Source of the DNA: Neptuniibacter sp.
GTDB taxonomy: Bacteria; Pseudomonadota; Gammaproteobacteria; Pseudomonadales; Balneatricaceae
Assembly: GCA_030149405.1 (NCBI GenBank)
Contig: JASBRM010000111.1
Coordinates: 1 to 25,261, forward strand
Length of the DNA: 25,261 nt
Direction of reading: 5' to 3'
The notes under the pieces are model-generated. The model made no database searches. It worked only from the letters and a program-made list of their open reading frames with translations, and was not told the DNA's origin. Shown one piece after another: positions 22,603 to 25,261 of the stretch. The number at the start of each line of letters is the position of its first letter. The first letter of the stretch is position 1. The translations under genes were made by a program, and so were the position numbers.

Positions 22603-25261
22603 GATGTTTTTACCGCTAAATCGCTTAACAGAGACTCTACTGCACTGAAACGTTTTTCGGTACTCTCCATATTGAGACTGAATCGCAGTTTATCTGCGCC
22701 TTCCAGTTTATATTTTTGGGGCTGGTTTTGAACCATTTTAACCAGTGTCAGTGGATCCACTTTAGCGTCGGTAGCAAATTCAATCCGGCCAAGCTCTTCA
22801 CCGGCATCAATCTTAACAATATTCATGCTTTCTGCCCGCAATTTTATCTCGGTAACACGGAACAGACTTTTAACTTGTTCGGGCAGAAGACCAAAGCGGT
22901 CAATCATTTCTACCTGGAGCTCTTTGAGTGCTTTGCTCGACGACGCGTTTGCAATACGTTTATACATGATTAGACGGCTGTGGACATCGGGTAAGTAATC
23001 ATCAGGGATTAATGCTGACAGATGCAGATTGACTTCAGGCCCCTGTTTAAGGGGTTGGTCCATATTCGGGGTTTTACCCTCTTTGATAGATTCGATTGCT
23101 TGTTCCAGCATTTCCATAAACAAAGAAAAGCCAACGGTCTGCATTTGGCCGCTTTGTTCCTCACCGAGCAGTTCACCGGCACCGCGTATTTCCAGATCGT
23201 GAGTGGCGAGGGTGAAACCAGCGCCGAGATCATGAGCGGTTTCAATGGCCTCAAGACGTTTGATAGCGTCCTTAGTCATCGATTTCTTGTGGGGTGTCAG
23301 AAGATAGGCGTATGCCTGGTGATGAGAACGTCCTACTCGGCCGCGTAACTGATGCAGTTGTGCCAGGCCGAACTTGTCTGCACGGTCAATGATGATGGTA
23401 TTGGCATTTGGAATATCGATGCCGGTTTCAATGATCGTAGTACACAGCAGAATGTTATAGCGCTTATGGTAGAAATCAGACATAACCTGCTCTAGTTCAC
23501 GTTCGCGCATTTGGCCATGCCCGATACCAATGCGTGCTTCGGGTACCAGTTCACTGAGCTCTTCTGCTGTTTTTTCTATGCTCTTCACTTCATTATGGAG
23601 GTAATACACCTGACCACCACGAAGCAGCTCTCGCAAAATTGCTTCCTTCACCAGTGTGTTATCGCTGTAACGGACGAACGTTTTTACAGATAAACGTTTG
23701 GCCGGCGGTGTAGCGATGATAGAAAGGTCACGTATCCCTGACATGGCCATATTCAGCGTTCGTGGAATAGGCGTTGCAGTCAGAGTCAGAATATCAACCT
23801 CTGAACGCAGAGATTTCAGGCGCTCTTTTTGTTGTACGCCAAAGCGGTGCTCTTCATCGATGATGACTAATCCGAGGTTTTTAAAGTTCATATCCCCGGA
23901 AAGCAGTTTGTGAGTCCCCACCAGAATATCAACACTGCCTTGTTTGAGCTTGTCTACAATGGCGTTTTGTTGCTTGCCTGTTCTGAAACGGGAGATGAGT
24001 TCAACATTGACAGGCCAGTCCGCGAAGCGATCCTGAAAGTTTTGGTAATGCTGTTGTGCCAGAAGGGTAGTGGGCACGAGGATGGCAACTTGTTTGCCAC
24101 CCTGAACTGCGATGAAAGCAGCACGCATAGCTACTTCTGTTTTACCAAAATCTACATCGCCGCAGACCAGTCGATCCATCGGTTGTGGTGAGGTCATGTC
24201 ACGAATGACATTGCCAATAGCTGCCGATTGATCAGGTGTTTCCTCAAATGGGAAGGTCGATGCAAACTGCAGATATTGCTCATCAGGGTCACTGAATTGA
24301 AAGCCCTTGCGGGAAGCGCGTCGAGCATAAATATCCAACAGTTCGGCTGCAGCATCGCGTGCTTTTTCTGCAGCTTTGCGCTTAGCTTTACTCCACTGCT
24401 CTGTACCTAAGCGGTGGAGAGGAGCATGTTCATCACCGGCGCCCGTATATCGGCTGATCAGGTGCAGTGATGAAACCGGCACATATAACTTTGCCCCTTC
24501 TGCGTATTCAAGCGTCAGGAACTCGTTTGTTTCTCCATCAAGAGAGATGGTTTGTAATCCCAGATAACGCCCAACGCCATGATCTAGGTGAACCACCGGT
24601 GAACCGGTGTTGAGTTCGGATAGGTTCTTGATGACCTGATCATTTTGTTCCTGTTCTTTAGAGCGACGGCGGCGCTGGAATACCTGATTACCAAACAGCT
24701 GTGTTTCGGTGATCAGGTGCATCTGACCCGGAGCAGAAAGGCCTCGTTCTAAGGGAAATTCTGTTATTGCCAGGTCCAGATCTGAGTCTACAAAAGCTCG
24801 CCAGCTGTCCACCTGAGGTGGCTTGATATTGATGCGATCCAGTAGTTCTAATAAAGCCTCGCGGCGTCCGGCTGATTCCGCGCAGAATAGAATTGATCCA
24901 TCCCGTTCAGTCAGGAAGTTCTTTAATGCCGTTAGAGGTTCCTTCAACTGTGAATTAACAGTCAAATCAGGAGGAAGAGTGCAGTCGAGATTGAACCTTC
25001 CTGCTTTTAGCTCATAGGTGCTCTCACTCAAACTGATTCGACCACAGTTTTTCAGGGCACTGAAGAGTTCGCTGGTTGAAAGAAACAGTTCGTTAGGAGA
25101 GAGTACCGGATTGGTAATGTCGTAACGACGTTGTTCGTAGCGTTCATTTACTTCTGCAGCAAATTGTTCAGCAGCTAGTTCAAGTGATTCATCGATAAAG
25201 ATCTGAGTGTTTTTGGGGAGCGAAGTAAATAAAGAACTGCACTCTTCAAAAAACAAAGGCA
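22599..25261 (-). CDS. mfd: Transcription-repair coupling factor Mfd (N terminus outside window)
   Basis: A partial gene with about 886 C-terminal residues visible of a family near 1,150, so about 260 N-terminal residues lie beyond the edge. The frame is open to the last base; the TTG at 25254-25256 is a Leu codon (PLFFEECSSLF), not a start. Mfd removes stalled RNA polymerase at lesions and recruits UvrA. Visible are the RNA-polymerase-interaction region (HLDHGVGRYLGL, FLTLEYAEGAKLYVPVSSLH) and helicase motifs: Walker A CGDVDFGKTEVAMRAAF, DEEHRFGVQQKERLK, TATPIPRTLNMAMSG and HQLRGRVGRSHHQAYAYLL. The C-terminal region contains PDVHSRLIMYKRIA. Walker A has Asp where Gly is expected. Confidence 0.95.
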   Translation of the reverse strand, partial: PLFFEECSSLFTSLPKNTQIFIDESLELAAEQFAAEVNERYEQRRYDITNPVLSPNELFLSTSELFSALKNCGRISLSESTYELKAGRFNLDCTLPPDLTVNSQLKEPLTALKNFLTERDGSILFCAESAGRREALLELLDRINIKPPQVDSWRAFVDSDLDLAITEFPLERGLSAPGQMHLITETQLFGNQVFQRRRRSKEQEQNDQVIKNLSELNTGSPVVHLDHGVGRYLGLQTISLDGETNEFLTLEYAEGAKLYVPVSSLHLISRYTGAGDEHAPLHRLGTEQWSKAKRKAAEKARDAAAELLDIYARRASRKGFQFSDPDEQYLQFASTFPFEETPDQSAAIGNVIRDMTSPQPMDRLVCGDVDFGKTEVAMRAAFIAVQGGKQVAILVPTTLLAQQHYQNFQDRFADWPVNVELISRFRTGKQQNAIVDKLKQGSVDILVGTHKLLSGDMNFKNLGLVIIDEEHRFGVQQKERLKSLRSEVDILTLTATPIPRTLNMAMSGIRDLSIIATPPAKRLSVKTFVRYSDNTLVKEAILRELLRGGQVYYLHNEVKSIEKTAEELSELVPEARIGIGHGQMRERELEQVMSDFYHKRYNILLCTTIIETGIDIPNANTIIIDRADKFGLAQLHQLRGRVGRSHHQAYAYLLTPHKKSMTKDAIKRLEAIETAHDLGAGFTLATHDLEIRGAGELLGEEQSGQMQTVGFSLFMEMLEQAIESIKEGKTPNMDQPLKQGPEVNLHLSALIPDDYLPDVHSRLIMYKRIANASSSKALKELQVEMIDRFGLLPEQVKSLFRVTEIKLRAESMNIVKIDAGEELGRIEFATDAKVDPLTLVKMVQNQPQKYKLEGADKLRFSLNMESTEKRFSAVESLLSDLAVKTS

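Noticed and set aside
23022..23348. 108-codon plus-strand frame inside mfd
   Set aside because: Antisense shadow of mfd with low-complexity composition.

Overview
This window comes from a gammaproteobacterial chromosome, most likely a marine Oceanospirillales/Pseudomonas-like lineage. The grounds are the moderate GC content, the psrA-nagZ-...-csiV-mfd gene order that resembles the Pseudomonas sulA-lexA-psrA-nagZ-...-mfd neighbourhood, and the arsC-wrbA-DUF2069 cluster. The assignment is inference from protein sequences read by eye. I see no tRNA, rRNA, IS element, prophage or CRISPR array. Coding density is high and no gene-free stretch exceeds about 300 bp.

Layout. (1) 1-2642 (+): the 3' part of topB (topoisomerase III), interrupted by an in-frame TAA at 33-35, followed 3 bp later by an AlkC-type alkylation repair gene and a strong bidirectional terminator. 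(2) 2721-3664 (-): a solitary PEP-CTERM exported protein behind a good sigma-54 promoter, with a 16-bp palindrome about 105 bp upstream of the -24 element. (3) 3668-5836: a YbfB/YjiJ-type MFS exporter divergent from a LysR regulator, with a perfect 17-bp palindrome between them. (4) 5863-7288 (+): a RimB-RimK fusion, combining a glutamate-ligating ATP-grasp domain and a retropepsin-like domain in one chain, with a 14-bp stem-loop running into its ribosome binding site. (5) 7299-8663 (-): a second LysR regulator and a small secreted Cys-containing protein. (6) 12539-8737 (-): a tight six-gene operon, arsC-wrbA-DUF2069-sufSE fusion-MazG-like-FmdB-like. (7) 12699-16411 (+): YihY-family membrane protein, acylphosphatase, HDOD protein and NudC, the last overlapping a convergent SCP2-domain gene. 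(8) 16824-21274 (+): sohB, psrA, a YkuD-domain protein lacking a signal peptide, nagZ and an MscS-type channel. (9) 25261-21314 (-): mfd (5' end outside the window), csiV and hpt, overlapping by a few bases.

Functional themes. The psrA-YkuD-nagZ segment combines fatty-acid-responsive regulation with cytoplasmic peptidoglycan recycling. The YkuD enzyme looks like an ElsL-type cytoplasmic L,D-carboxypeptidase rather than a periplasmic L,D-transpeptidase. CsiV on the facing strand is another cell-wall protein. psrA carries a consensus PsrA operator over its own start site.

The most noteworthy items are the nonsense codon in topB, the sigma-54 promoter plus palindrome of the PEP-CTERM gene, the two enzyme fusions (RimB-RimK and SufS-SufE), the ElsL-like gene beside nagZ, and an unusual Asp in the Walker A motif of Mfd.
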